From assembly GCA_947166705.1 (NCBI GenBank), contig CAMVFE010000001.1, positions 87,720 through 151,719 on the forward strand: 64,000 bases of DNA. Direction: 5' to 3'. The notes under the pieces are model-generated. The model saw only the letters and a list, made by a program, of their open reading frames with translations, was not told the origin of the DNA and searched no databases. Of this stretch, positions 25,961 through 34,489 are shown one piece after another; position 1 is the stretch's first letter, and every line of letters begins with the position of its first letter. This stretch comes from an uncultured Clostridia bacterium (lineage in GTDB: Bacteria > Bacillota > Clostridia > Christensenellales > Aristaeellaceae). Made by a program: the position numbers and the translations under genes.

Positions 25961-27307
25961 TCAGCAGTCCGCGTCCGGAACTTCTTCCTCCGCCGCCGGT
26001 GCTTTTCCTTCCAGATATTCCGCCGTCCTGATCTGAAAACGAAGCATGCGGATTTCCCGGCATCCGGCGTCCTGCACCGGGCAGGACGCGAAGGGCGTGC
26101 ATTCCGGCAGGAACGGGCATTTCCGGCATTTCTCCCGGACGCTGTCCGTCCCGCGGATGCGTTCCTCCTTTTCCGGATCCGCGCTTCCGTCCGTCAGGTT
26201 CCCGTAGCGCATTTCCTCCGAGCAGTGCTCGCACGCGTACAGGCTGCCGTCCGGCCCGATCACGACGCTTCCCATGTCCGCCATGCAGTGGCGGTTCCTG
26301 AAATCGTACAGGGTGAAGCGAGAATCCCGCGCCCGGAAGCCGAAGGAGCGGATCAGCGGCCGCGATTCCGCGATCTTCCGCCACAGCGCCGGGCTGCCCC
26401 CGCTTTCCCGTACGGCGTTCAGCCCGCTCAGGTAAACGTCCACGTTCGATTTGTCCGGCACCGCCTCCGCCAGGTCGGAAAGGAAGGCGCCGACCCCGCC
26501 GATGTTCTCCTCGTCCACATTGCTCCGGACGGAAACCTTCACGCCCCGCTCCGCCAGCATCCGGACGGCGCTGAGCACCCGGCGATAATGCCCCTTCCCG
26601 GCGGGATACCTTTTGCGGGCGGCGTAGTCCGCTTCGTCCCCGTCCATGGAAACCTGCGCGTGCCGGATCTGCCAGGGCCCCGCCATCCGGTCCGCGGTTT
26701 TCTCCGTGATCAGGCTGCCGTTCGTGGTGATGTTGCCCTGGAAGGGAATGCCGGCCTCCCGGACGCGCTCCGTGATGAAATCGATCACCGCCGGCGCGGC
26801 CAGCGGTTCTCCGCCGAACCAGTTCAGGACGATCTCCCCGGGGCGGCGCGTCCGGATGATATACTCCGCCGTCTTCTCCGCGGTCTCCTGCGTCATGGTC
26901 GTCTGCGGCCGGCCCTCCTCGAAGCAGTAGACGCAGCGCGCGTTGCACGCGGTGGTCGGAAGGATGGTGTACCCCGCGATCCCCTTCCGCCGGACCATCG
27001 CGTGCATGATCCGGAAAACGCCCATGTAGAACGCGCATTCGTCCTTCCCCTCCGGGACAAGGTAATACGCGCGGATCAGCTCCTCCAGCTCCCCGTTCCC
27101 CGCGGCCTCCTCCGCCGTGACGCGCTCCGGCAGCCTGCCCTCCGGCTCTGCCAGCTGCCTGGTCAGGGTATGGAACCACAGCCGCCTGCCTTCATGCTCG
27201 AAGGGCAGCGCGAACTGCGACCGGACGTAGGCGCCGTCCCGCCGCACCGCCTGCGGCGGCAGGATTTTCCGCAGCGCGGGATCTGCCCTGCGGCATTCCT
27301 TCAGCAT
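25961..27307 (-). CDS. Radical SAM/SPASM peptide-modifying enzyme
   Basis: A 448-residue enzyme. The radical SAM cluster motif CNARCVYCFE is at C121, C125 and C128; WFGGEPL and ITTNGSL follow, as in the peptide-maturase group. The C-terminal SPASM region has HCMADMGSVVIGPDG, a CEHC segment and further cysteines at CRKCPF, PECTPF and AGC, enough for auxiliary iron-sulfur clusters. Such enzymes install thioether, epimer or carbon-carbon links in a ribosomal peptide. The start is ATG at 27307, overlapping the end of the HprK-like gene. It is followed by PqqD and the precursor-like gene, so the peptide is the likely substrate. The precursor's two cysteines would fit thioether chemistry, but this is inference. 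Confidence 0.88.
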   Translation of the reverse strand: MLKECRRADPALRKILPPQAVRRDGAYVRSQFALPFEHEGRRLWFHTLTRQLAEPEGRLPERVTAEEAAGNGELEELIRAYYLVPEGKDECAFYMGVFRIMHAMVRRKGIAGYTILPTTACNARCVYCFEEGRPQTTMTQETAEKTAEYIIRTRRPGEIVLNWFGGEPLAAPAVIDFITERVREAGIPFQGNITTNGSLITEKTADRMAGPWQIRHAQVSMDGDEADYAARKRYPAGKGHYRRVLSAVRMLAERGVKVSVRSNVDEENIGGVGAFLSDLAEAVPDKSNVDVYLSGLNAVRESGGSPALWRKIAESRPLIRSFGFRARDSRFTLYDFRNRHCMADMGSVVIGPDGSLYACEHCSEEMRYGNLTDGSADPEKEERIRGTDSVREKCRKCPFLPECTPFASCPVQDAGCREIRMLRFQIRTAEYLEGKAPAAEEEVPDADC

Positions 27308-28035
27308 CCGAATACCCCCCTGTACGCGGTCTTCGCCGCCTCCGGCGACATATTGCATTCCAGCCCGTAAAAGGCCGCCCTGTCCAGCATTTCCTGCCGA
27401 AGTGCCATCGTCCTTTTCGCCTCCTCCGGATCCTCCGGCATCCAGGAATGCTTCGCCATCAGCAGGAACGCCTCGTCCCGGGTCAGCGGGGCAATCCGGT
27501 TCCCCTCGCTCCGCCGCACCCGGATCACCGCCTTCAGCGGGGCACTGACGTTCCTGCTCAGCCGGTGCTTCCCGTCCCAGGGCGATCCGTGGACCATGAC
27601 CCGATCCTCCGAAAGCCTCAGCAGAGGCTTGTCGTCGTTGATCATCCACACCCGGTCTCCGAAGGCCTCCCGCCAGAGGCGGGCCTGGGTGCTCTTCCCG
27701 GTCCCGCTCGGCGCGGTGAATATGACCGCTTCCCCGTCCATGCACAGGGCGGAGCCGTGAAGCAGCAGCACGCCGAAAGGCAGCAGCGCCTGGACGATCA
27801 GCCGGTGCAGGGCATTGTTTTCGAGGTAGCTGTCCGCCACGCGCTCGTATCGGAAGCCCTGTCTTTCGGCCATCCGGTCCATCTCGAGGCGCGTCCGACG
27901 CAGGTCATCCTCCGAGGGCTCCACCGCCGCTTTCGGCTCCCTGTCCGTCAGATAGTTCGCCAGGAAGTCCCGGTTCTCTTCAAACCTGCATTTCACCTGA
28001 ACCGGCACCCCGGCCAGCTCCGCCGTGAAGGTCAT
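27301..28035 (-). CDS. HPr-kinase-like protein of a peptide locus
   Basis: A 244-residue protein with an HPr-kinase-type P-loop, TAPSGTGKST near residue 107, followed by MINDDKPLL and HGSPWDGK, the usual HprK-like order. The N-terminal HPr-kinase domain and CcpA network are not here. HprK-like proteins of this size occur in peptide-natural-product loci, where one described case (paeninodin) phosphorylates the precursor's C-terminal serine. It is the first gene of the minus-strand operon, with AGGGGA before ATG, and its end overlaps the radical SAM start. Phosphorylation of this precursor is not demonstrated. Confidence 0.8.
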   Translation of the reverse strand: MTFTAELAGVPVQVKCRFEENRDFLANYLTDREPKAAVEPSEDDLRRTRLEMDRMAERQGFRYERVADSYLENNALHRLIVQALLPFGVLLLHGSALCMDGEAVIFTAPSGTGKSTQARLWREAFGDRVWMINDDKPLLRLSEDRVMVHGSPWDGKHRLSRNVSAPLKAVIRVRRSEGNRIAPLTRDEAFLLMAKHSWMPEDPEEAKRTMALRQEMLDRAAFYGLECNMSPEAAKTAYRGVFGC

Positions 28036-28188
28036 ATCCGTTTGTCCCCTACTTTTTATTTATTCAGGCCATCCGCTTGCAAATCGGAATCCAGCTTTTA
28101 TACAGCAGCTTGATCAGATCGCCCAAAGTGAAAGCACTACAACCTATTCCCGGATCACATTATTATGCGTCAGCCGGTTGCCCCGCTG
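28036..28188. other. Boundary between GC-rich and AT-rich DNA
   Basis: Composition shifts visibly from GC-rich to AT-rich within this stretch, upstream of the HprK-like gene. It probably contains that operon's promoter: on the minus strand TTGCAA and a downstream ATAAAA-type box are present, but the match is weak. No gene or RNA is recognised. Confidence 0.4.
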
Positions 28189-28410
28189 TCACCGGCTGAA
28201 TGCTTCATAATAAAAATGTAGGAACCTACACGAGGGGCTTGAAAAAACAAGTTGGTTCTGCTTGAACAGTACTTCTCCAGCCCGGAGTTTATCGCCAGAA
28301 TTGTCAAAGCATTCAATGACATCCAGTCTGTCCAATACCTGCTGCAGCGTGTAGTCCATAAAGAGATTGTTGTCCTGCATCTGTTTCTTAATGTAGGAAA
28401 TCTTTAACAT
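28189..28410 (-). pseudogene. Probable transposase C-terminal remnant
   Basis: A 73-codon frame opening KISYIKKQMQDNN and containing LQQVLDRLDVIECFDNSG then RAGEVLFKQNQLV. The pattern LDRLDVIE followed by GEV-KKQ resembles the extreme C-terminus of DDE (IS1634/IS4-like) transposases. An in-frame stop lies directly before the first ATG, and no upstream transposase part is visible, so it is a fragment. It sits at the edge of the AT-rich island next to the broken GT-C gene. The family name is my best recollection, not a search result. Confidence 0.4.
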
Positions 28411-28476
28411 CTAACACTTTTAGAACAGTCCTGCTTGGTCTCTATTTCTAGAAAACCAAGCCCCAAATGTAATGCA

Positions 28477-29819
28477 CTATTTTGCTGCGTTAGAGACATC
28501 TGACAAGTATTGATCTTGAATAATTTGGTATTTGTTTTTGTAAAATTCTTCGGCAGCATTCCAATTTTTTCGTTCAAATTGTTCACCAGTTAGCTGTTCT
28601 GCGATTACCCAAGTGCTAAATTTATAGTCTCCTCTCCAATCTTTTGTCGATTTAAGATTAGTTTGTGTAAGGTTAGATACAATCAATAACACACATAATA
28701 TACACAGCAAAACCTTCACTATAGCCGCTCCTTTTTCAGTTTCAATGCATTTGAGCTTTTTGATAACACTGGAAAACAGATCATAAAAACATAGCACAAT
28801 GAAAGAGTAGAACGGGAGCAGAACTCTGGTGGCAATATAGCCTTTATGCATAATAAGTTGCATTAAAATATTCGTTGCAATGAATATAACCAACATCATT
28901 GGCAAATCTTGTTTCGAAAAGTCTTTTCTCAAGAATAGTATGGCTACAGCGCCACAAATCAAGGCAAGAAGCGCAAGAATAAACGCCAGCGTGTTGTTAT
29001 TAGTAAACATTCTTGTATAGCCTTCAACAACGCTACTAAAGAAGTTCTGTGCTCTACCTGTATAAAGTGGCTTTCCTTCAGAACTAATATTCATGTGAAA
29101 CTTAACCATTAATAAAGTGAAAACAATGAAAAATAGGAAAAAGATACCACACTTTTTCAGTAAATGTTTAATCGTTTTTCTCTGAATTATGCGAAGCAAG
29201 CAGATTAATCCGACTGCCGGATATAGTAGAAGTACTATAGTATTAGAAAAAACTCCCATGCTCATATATACCATCAACCAATTTAAATGCTTCATCTCAA
29301 AATAATCAGAGTCGATCCACTTTTTATATGCAAGGAATGCAAAAAAACGCAAGTGTTCGCCATACCATAACCACGTGCAAGGCCATAAAACTCCAGAAGA
29401 TAGTAATTGCTTACAAGAAAGAATAATGTAGTTAGTGAAAATTGTTTCCTTTTGTATCCATAACCAACGCCAATGAGATAGAGAACGAAAAAAACTAATG
29501 ATGGCAGCCTGATTAGAAACTCATTGTAATCAACTCCTGTGATCAAATGGCAAAGATTAATCAGCATGGAGTTTAGCCAATGGTTATTTGCTATACAACC
29601 TGCTTTACTATACAAATGCCGCAATGTGTTATAGTTGAACAAATCAATTCTGCCAAAATTCATATAAGTATATGCCTCGTCATAAGTGATGCCTGAGACA
29701 ATACTCCTGATAAGCACGATCGCAAATAGTAAAAGAAAATAACCAAAAAGCAACCAAAACAAAAGGCGAATTGCCTTATTGTCTATCCACTTTCTGTTTG
29801 TTTCCTGAACATTCATCAT
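28477..29819 (-). pseudogene. GT-C-type membrane protein gene with one frameshift
   Basis: Two overlapping frames (29292-29819 and 28477-29352) join into one protein of about 447 residues if a T is added to the run of seven T (minus strand, 29341-29347). The join reads ARGYGMANTCVF, then FAFLAYKKWID. The N-terminal part has a membrane helix then SGITYDEAYTYMNFG, the acidic GT-C loop after helix one. About ten helices follow. GT-C enzymes use polyprenyl-linked sugars. The gene is AT-rich, unlike its GC-rich neighbours, which points to recent acquisition. The shift may be a true mutation, a slippage-controlled switch, or a sequencing error. Confidence 0.65.
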
Positions 29820-29871
29820 ACCTCACCTCATGTTGACATGGGGGAGTACTTTATACCGAGTGGGGGCAAAA

Positions 29872-30057
29872 TCACCTTACCACCCACACCCCGTTCTCAT
29901 CCGTAAAAAACGGAAGCTCCGGGGAATCGGCGGCCGGAAAGCAGTATGTAGCGGCCCGGATCCCAAAGCCTGCGCAGAACACCGCCGCCAGCAGGATTCC
30001 CGGAAGCATGATCTTCGAAAGGAAACGCCGAAGCGAAGCCCTCTCCCTTTTTTCCAT
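29872..30057 (-). pseudogene. Truncated N-terminus of an STT3-like gene
   Basis: A 61-residue frame (ATG at 30057; TTG at 30066 possible) that matches the first 75 residues of the complete STT3 protein at 23047-25482. Shared stretches are LPGILLAVVFCA versus LPGILLAAVFCA, an IRA-S/T-Y helix end, then FF-DE-G. It stops just before the first acidic catalytic motif and so lacks all membrane and catalytic parts. It follows a second precursor-like peptide, the same order as in the full locus, so it is a remnant of a related locus. Confidence 0.75.
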
Positions 30058-30114
30058 CGCGATCAAAGCCTTTCCGCCCTTTATTCCTTTACGGCATCGG
30101 CAGGCTGAGGAACG

Positions 30115-30243
30115 TCATATGGCAGCACCGCCGATACTGTTCGGATCCAGATCAGCTGTCATAATCAGGACCGCATCGTCCCCGATTTCTATCCCTTCTA
30201 TCTCCAGCTTTTCATAAGCCATCTTCTCCAAGGGATATCCCAT
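30115..30243 (-). CDS. Second precursor-like peptide, degenerate, no cysteine
   Basis: A 42-codon frame (ATG at 30243; the internal ATG at 30222 with GGAG just upstream is an alternative). It encodes MAYEKLEIEGIEIGDDAVL, clearly related to the AYEKPEMEVIELEDDAIL leader at 25504-25629. The remainder is MTADLDPNSIGGAAI and has no cysteine, so if it is a precursor its chemistry differs, or it is decaying. It lies 14 bases after the sulfatase-like gene and 57 bases before the truncated STT3. Whether it is translated is unknown. Confidence 0.5.
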   Translation of the reverse strand: MGYPLEKMAYEKLEIEGIEIGDDAVLIMTADLDPNSIGGAAI

Positions 30244-30257
30244 ATAGACAATCACTG

Positions 30258-32384
30258 TCAGTTTACTGTCTCAATGGTCTGGGTCTGCTTTAAGGATTCA
30301 GAAGGGTCTGTTTCTTCCAGGTACATGGCCGTCATATAAAAACTCAATAACCTTTTATCTCCACTTTCTCCTAATTCCCTTGGGGAAACAGCATCCGGAA
30401 TTTCAATCCTTAATTTGAGTTTTCCATTCACAATTGTTCCTTTGGGGATGATAAATTCGAATGTCTTAGGATTGTTTATTTCTGAATCCATTACTAAGAT
30501 ATTGTTTGCATATGCTCTGACCGTTTGATGATCGTTATAAATTCTATTATAATCAAAGTGAACCTTTAGATCTTTTTCGATTTCCTTGTTGAATTTGAAA
30601 GAGGCAACCGCTTCGTGTCCCGTCATCCATGTTGCGTTTTCTTCACTTAGGCCCAGGCCTAAATTCCAGTATTGCCTTGCAGTACCGTCTCCTATAAATG
30701 ATAGTTTGTCTCCCAAAGTATAATCCCTGTATTCTGAGGCTACGAAATGGAAATTTGATTCTTTATTCCCTTCTGAATCAACACTGTATTCAGTCAAAGT
30801 CGGAAGATAATCACCCAAAGCACCATCCCATATATAGTAAAAATACTGCCGCTGTCTTTCATCTTTCTCTGGAATGTCAAAAACAGATTCGCCAAATCGA
30901 TGGTCCAGATTCAATCCAATTTCTTCCATCACTGTTGCTTGTAAATCTCCATGGCAAACAGGCGCATCCGATACTTTAAGCTTACCCCGGCTGCCCACAG
31001 GCTTAATAAGCAAAACAGGATTGGTAAATAATTCATCAGTACGGCCATGATCTGCAGTAATTATTATCAAGGAATTATCGTATACACCTAGTTTCGTCAA
31101 CTGTGCCATATATTCATAAACAATTGCTAAACATGCTTTCGATTCTGAAATGCAATCAGCACTTCCATCTGTCACCGTTTCAAGGTTTTCATTAAGCGTA
31201 AACGGAGGATGTGGCCCATTTAAGTGGATTACACTATATCTGTTTCCATCCTTTTGAATTTTCAGCGGATTCGATCGGAGCCAATTATAATACCAGGCAT
31301 TATCATCGCTGAACAATTCTTTGTTATCGAAAGAACCGCTCTTTTTCCATTTGTTGAATTCATCACTGTAAAGCCAGACAAACCTTTTCAACGCATCAGG
31401 GAAAAACCTGAAAGCAGCAAATTGATAAAGAGTCTTTGTCAATCCTGCGTAAGAGGAAACAATGGGTCTCGACTCAGAATAATTGCAAATCAACCGGTTG
31501 CCTTTATCCGTCTCAACAAATAAGGGATCTGTATAGATTCCTATTGAATAACCATTTTCTGAAAGCAAATCATAATAATCCGTTTTTTTGAACGCTTCTC
31601 TAATATACTCTCTTAATGGCATCTCATTTCTGTTTATCTGTCCGGTTAGCATGTATGGTAATGATCCCGCGGTAGTCGGATACATACAGGTAACATTGCG
31701 AAAATAAACAAACCCATCCAACGGCTCAATGTATCTTTCATCATTCTGGTTTATTTCATCAAAATAATCCTGATCGAATGTATCCAGAACAAAAACTATC
31801 ACATTACGGTTTTCGGATATTTCATCCAGTCCTTCTGTAGTCAGAGTTTTCTTAATTCCTGCTGTACCTTGCCCGCCGTTATTGACAATGAGCATAATCA
31901 TAACAGCCGACAACTGAATTGCCAGCAGTAAATAAGACCCATACTGGATACATTTCCTGCCAATATTTGGCTTGATAAACATTATTACAACTGGAAGTGC
32001 CAATATTGCTAACCATAATGCAGCATCCTTTATCTCTCTCCCCAAGTATTGACTCCAGTCAATCATCCGGCCATCTAAAACACCATAATCAGCATTGATA
32101 AAATTACCTTGGACATAAAGACATAGTGAAAGGCCAAACAGAGTGCACATAAAAAACTCCCGGCCCTTTTGTGGAATTAGCACGCCAACGACAGAGAGAA
32201 TTACGAATGATAAAAACGCACACAAGATGCAGGGAAGAACAATATCCGTCAGTGAAAACCATAATTCACTTTGATTGGTCAAGTATACAATCAACGGACA
32301 ACATATTCCCGCTGTTACAGCCAGTAACGCTGCCGTTGGAAAAATTGTTTTCAGTGCTGTTTTGTAATCCTTCATAATGGTCAT
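30258..32384 (-). CDS. LTA-synthase-like membrane sulfatase-superfamily protein
   Basis: A 708-residue protein with about five N-terminal membrane helices and an extracellular alkaline-phosphatase-superfamily domain. It shows NVIVFVLDTFDQDYFDEI, a candidate nucleophile region YPTTAGSLPYMLTG, HLNGPHPPF and ITADHGRTDE. A C-terminal beta-rich part follows. The family includes phosphoglycerol and phosphoethanolamine transferases that act outside the membrane. A start at 32384 (or 32375) is used; neither has a clear ribosome site. It lies in the AT-rich island. Substrate is unknown. Its layout resembles the C-terminal half of the 3584-6262 protein. Confidence 0.78.
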   Translation of the reverse strand: MTIMKDYKTALKTIFPTAALLAVTAGICCPLIVYLTNQSELWFSLTDIVLPCILCAFLSFVILSVVGVLIPQKGREFFMCTLFGLSLCLYVQGNFINADYGVLDGRMIDWSQYLGREIKDAALWLAILALPVVIMFIKPNIGRKCIQYGSYLLLAIQLSAVMIMLIVNNGGQGTAGIKKTLTTEGLDEISENRNVIVFVLDTFDQDYFDEINQNDERYIEPLDGFVYFRNVTCMYPTTAGSLPYMLTGQINRNEMPLREYIREAFKKTDYYDLLSENGYSIGIYTDPLFVETDKGNRLICNYSESRPIVSSYAGLTKTLYQFAAFRFFPDALKRFVWLYSDEFNKWKKSGSFDNKELFSDDNAWYYNWLRSNPLKIQKDGNRYSVIHLNGPHPPFTLNENLETVTDGSADCISESKACLAIVYEYMAQLTKLGVYDNSLIIITADHGRTDELFTNPVLLIKPVGSRGKLKVSDAPVCHGDLQATVMEEIGLNLDHRFGESVFDIPEKDERQRQYFYYIWDGALGDYLPTLTEYSVDSEGNKESNFHFVASEYRDYTLGDKLSFIGDGTARQYWNLGLGLSEENATWMTGHEAVASFKFNKEIEKDLKVHFDYNRIYNDHQTVRAYANNILVMDSEINNPKTFEFIIPKGTIVNGKLKLRIEIPDAVSPRELGESGDKRLLSFYMTAMYLEETDPSESLKQTQTIETVN

Positions 32385-32581
32385 TGTGAAGATCTCATTG
32401 CTTTAGAGAACTCCCCATTACCTCCTTCCGTATTTTTACGTAACCCCCATTAATTCCCATAGCCTCTATGCCTTTTTCGCCTCGACGATCCTGCACTGTA
32501 CAGTACGTACAATACCGTCACGGTCCGCTGCAGGCATAATGCGGCCAATAGTTACTCTTGGATTTATTCACTGTCGAAAAA
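32385..32581. other. Intergenic junction at the end of the AT-rich island
   Basis: Composition changes here from AT-rich to intermediate. It holds a short palindrome ACTGTACAGT at 32495-32504 and no recognised gene. A promoter for the sulfatase-like gene would be expected here, but I cannot place one with confidence. Confidence 0.35.
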
Positions 32582-34489
32582 TTATGCCAAACCTGCATAT
32601 TCCATTCGCATTCCCCAAACCCCTTCTTTTTCATCTTCATCCCGGATACTGTAGTCTTCCCTCCGCAGGGTCAGATTCGGATTGTAATAAGGATCCCCTT
32701 TGCCCCGGAATGCCTGCCATTTCTCCCGAAAATGGGCTGCTTCCGTCTCAAACCGCTCCCTGTTTCTGCCCTCTTCATCCAGTCCCCGGCTTTTGGATTC
32801 AAAGTGGTACAGCTCCGCGAAGGGAGTGAAAACGATGAAATACCCCTTCCCGCGGATTCTCAGGCAGAAATCCACGTCGTTCAGTCCTACCCGGAACGAT
32901 TCGTCCAGCCCGGACACCTCGTCATAGACTTTCCGGGAAATCATCATACAGGCGCCCGTAACCGCGGAAACGTTCTGCGCCACAGCCAGCCTGGACATAT
33001 AGCCCTCCGCCCCACGCGGAAAACCACGAAACGCGTGTCCCGCCGCAATCCCGGTTCCGATGATGACTCCCGCATGCTGAACCGTATCGTCCGGATAATA
33101 CAGCATGCATCCCACCGCGCCGACATCCCCGCGCTGCGCAAACATCAGCATTTCCTCCAGCCATCCGGGCGTAATGACTTCCGTGTCATTATTCAGCAGC
33201 AGAACATACTCCCCGGTTGCAAAAGAAACACCGTAATTGCATACCGCGGAGAAGTTGAACTCTTTATCCCATCTGACAACCCGGATCCTGGGATCGGACC
33301 CGGTGATTTCCTGGTAATACCGGAAGATTTCATCCCGGCTGCTGTTGTTTTCAACGATGATGATCTCCCAGTTCTGCCAGGTCGTTTTTTTTCGGATGGA
33401 ATCAACGCACTTCCGCAGGTCCTCCGGATGATCCATATTCGGAATCACGATGGAAACCCGGGGGCTTCCGATGATCCGGTATCTGACCCGGCATGTCCCG
33501 GGAACTGCAGCGTCCAGCACCTCACCCGTCATCCCGGTCCGCTTCAGATATGCGGAAACCGCGTTTTTTGCGCCATCCGGGTATGAGAACCCGTTCCCTC
33601 TTTCAGAACCGCCTCCGATTCTTTGATAATACAGTTCTTTCGGTATATGAACAACGGAATGGGCGTTCTCCGTCAGTCGAAGAACCAGATCATAATCCCG
33701 GTCTGTTTCAGGATCCGGGCTGTATCCGTCCCCCGCCTTTTCCATCAGCCCGCGGCTGAATACCGAAAGATGGCCGATGTAGTTGCAGCTCCGCAGCAGA
33801 TCGGGTGAATAATCCGGTTTGAACAGAAAACGCCTGACGTCTTTGAGTTTTTGACTGAAAATGGCTTCGTCCGTGTATATAAAATCCGCCGACTGAAGGT
33901 CGATCGCTTTCGCCGTTTCAAATAAAGCCGAAGGATGCAGCAGATCTTTCGGGGACAGAAATGCCAGATACTCTCCTTTGGCCATGCTCAGACAGGCATT
34001 ACAGACGTCTGAGAAGCCTGGATTCCCCTCCATGTGCTGATACCAGATCCGGGGATCTTTCCTTGCCATTTTCCGGCAGTACCTGCCTGTTTCCGACTGC
34101 TCGGGTCCGCCATCCGCGATGCACAGCTCCCATTTCTCATACGTCTGGTTCAGAACAGACCGAACCGTCTCCCTGAGTCGCGCGGCGGGAACCGTGCCGC
34201 AAACCGGAACCATCAGGCTGAACAGGACGTTGCCGTCCCAAACCGTATTCCGCTGCCTCCATTTCTCTTCGCCGGCAACCCTGTATCCCCGGTAACTGTG
34301 TGGATGGTTCATATTGACGTAATCGTCATACCTTTTTCTTGCCTCCGCCGGACCCAGCGTTATCCAGCATCGAAGGGTCCGCAGATACAGATAGAACATC
34401 TCGTGCCTGTGCAGAAACGCGTCCATACGGTTCAGGATGACCGTCCGGTCCTGCGCTGGTTCTTCTGTCCTTTTGCTGTCCGTGCTCAT
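32582..34489 (-). CDS. Double GT2 glycosyltransferase, first module altered
   Basis: A 635-residue protein with two GT2 modules. The second (from about residue 330) is well formed: SIVIPNMDHPEDL, the donor aspartates in LLLNNDTEV, and ISRKVYDEVSGLDESFRVGLNDVDFCLR. The first (about 85-290) has FSLMVPVCGTVPAARL but its metal-binding segment reads FLSPKDLL where the usual form is D-x-D-D, so that half may be inactive. Such proteins extend surface polysaccharide chains, acting on lipid-linked intermediates. Its ATG overlaps the stop of the GT4 gene as ATGA, so translation is coupled. Confidence 0.8.
   Translation of the reverse strand: MSTDSKRTEEPAQDRTVILNRMDAFLHRHEMFYLYLRTLRCWITLGPAEARKRYDDYVNMNHPHSYRGYRVAGEEKWRQRNTVWDGNVLFSLMVPVCGTVPAARLRETVRSVLNQTYEKWELCIADGGPEQSETGRYCRKMARKDPRIWYQHMEGNPGFSDVCNACLSMAKGEYLAFLSPKDLLHPSALFETAKAIDLQSADFIYTDEAIFSQKLKDVRRFLFKPDYSPDLLRSCNYIGHLSVFSRGLMEKAGDGYSPDPETDRDYDLVLRLTENAHSVVHIPKELYYQRIGGGSERGNGFSYPDGAKNAVSAYLKRTGMTGEVLDAAVPGTCRVRYRIIGSPRVSIVIPNMDHPEDLRKCVDSIRKKTTWQNWEIIIVENNSSRDEIFRYYQEITGSDPRIRVVRWDKEFNFSAVCNYGVSFATGEYVLLLNNDTEVITPGWLEEMLMFAQRGDVGAVGCMLYYPDDTVQHAGVIIGTGIAAGHAFRGFPRGAEGYMSRLAVAQNVSAVTGACMMISRKVYDEVSGLDESFRVGLNDVDFCLRIRGKGYFIVFTPFAELYHFESKSRGLDEEGRNRERFETEAAHFREKWQAFRGKGDPYYNPNLTLRREDYSIRDEDEKEGVWGMRMEYAGLA

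Noticed and set aside
17394..28035. Lasso-peptide cluster
   Set aside because: HprK-like, PqqD and NTP_transf_5 proteins occur in lasso clusters, but no asparagine-synthetase-like cyclase or B-type transglutaminase-like protease is present, and a radical SAM/SPASM enzyme is.
28404..28586. 60-codon frame between the transposase remnant and the GT-C gene
   Set aside because: It overlaps the 3' end of the GT-C gene in another frame and has no ribosome site or similarity.
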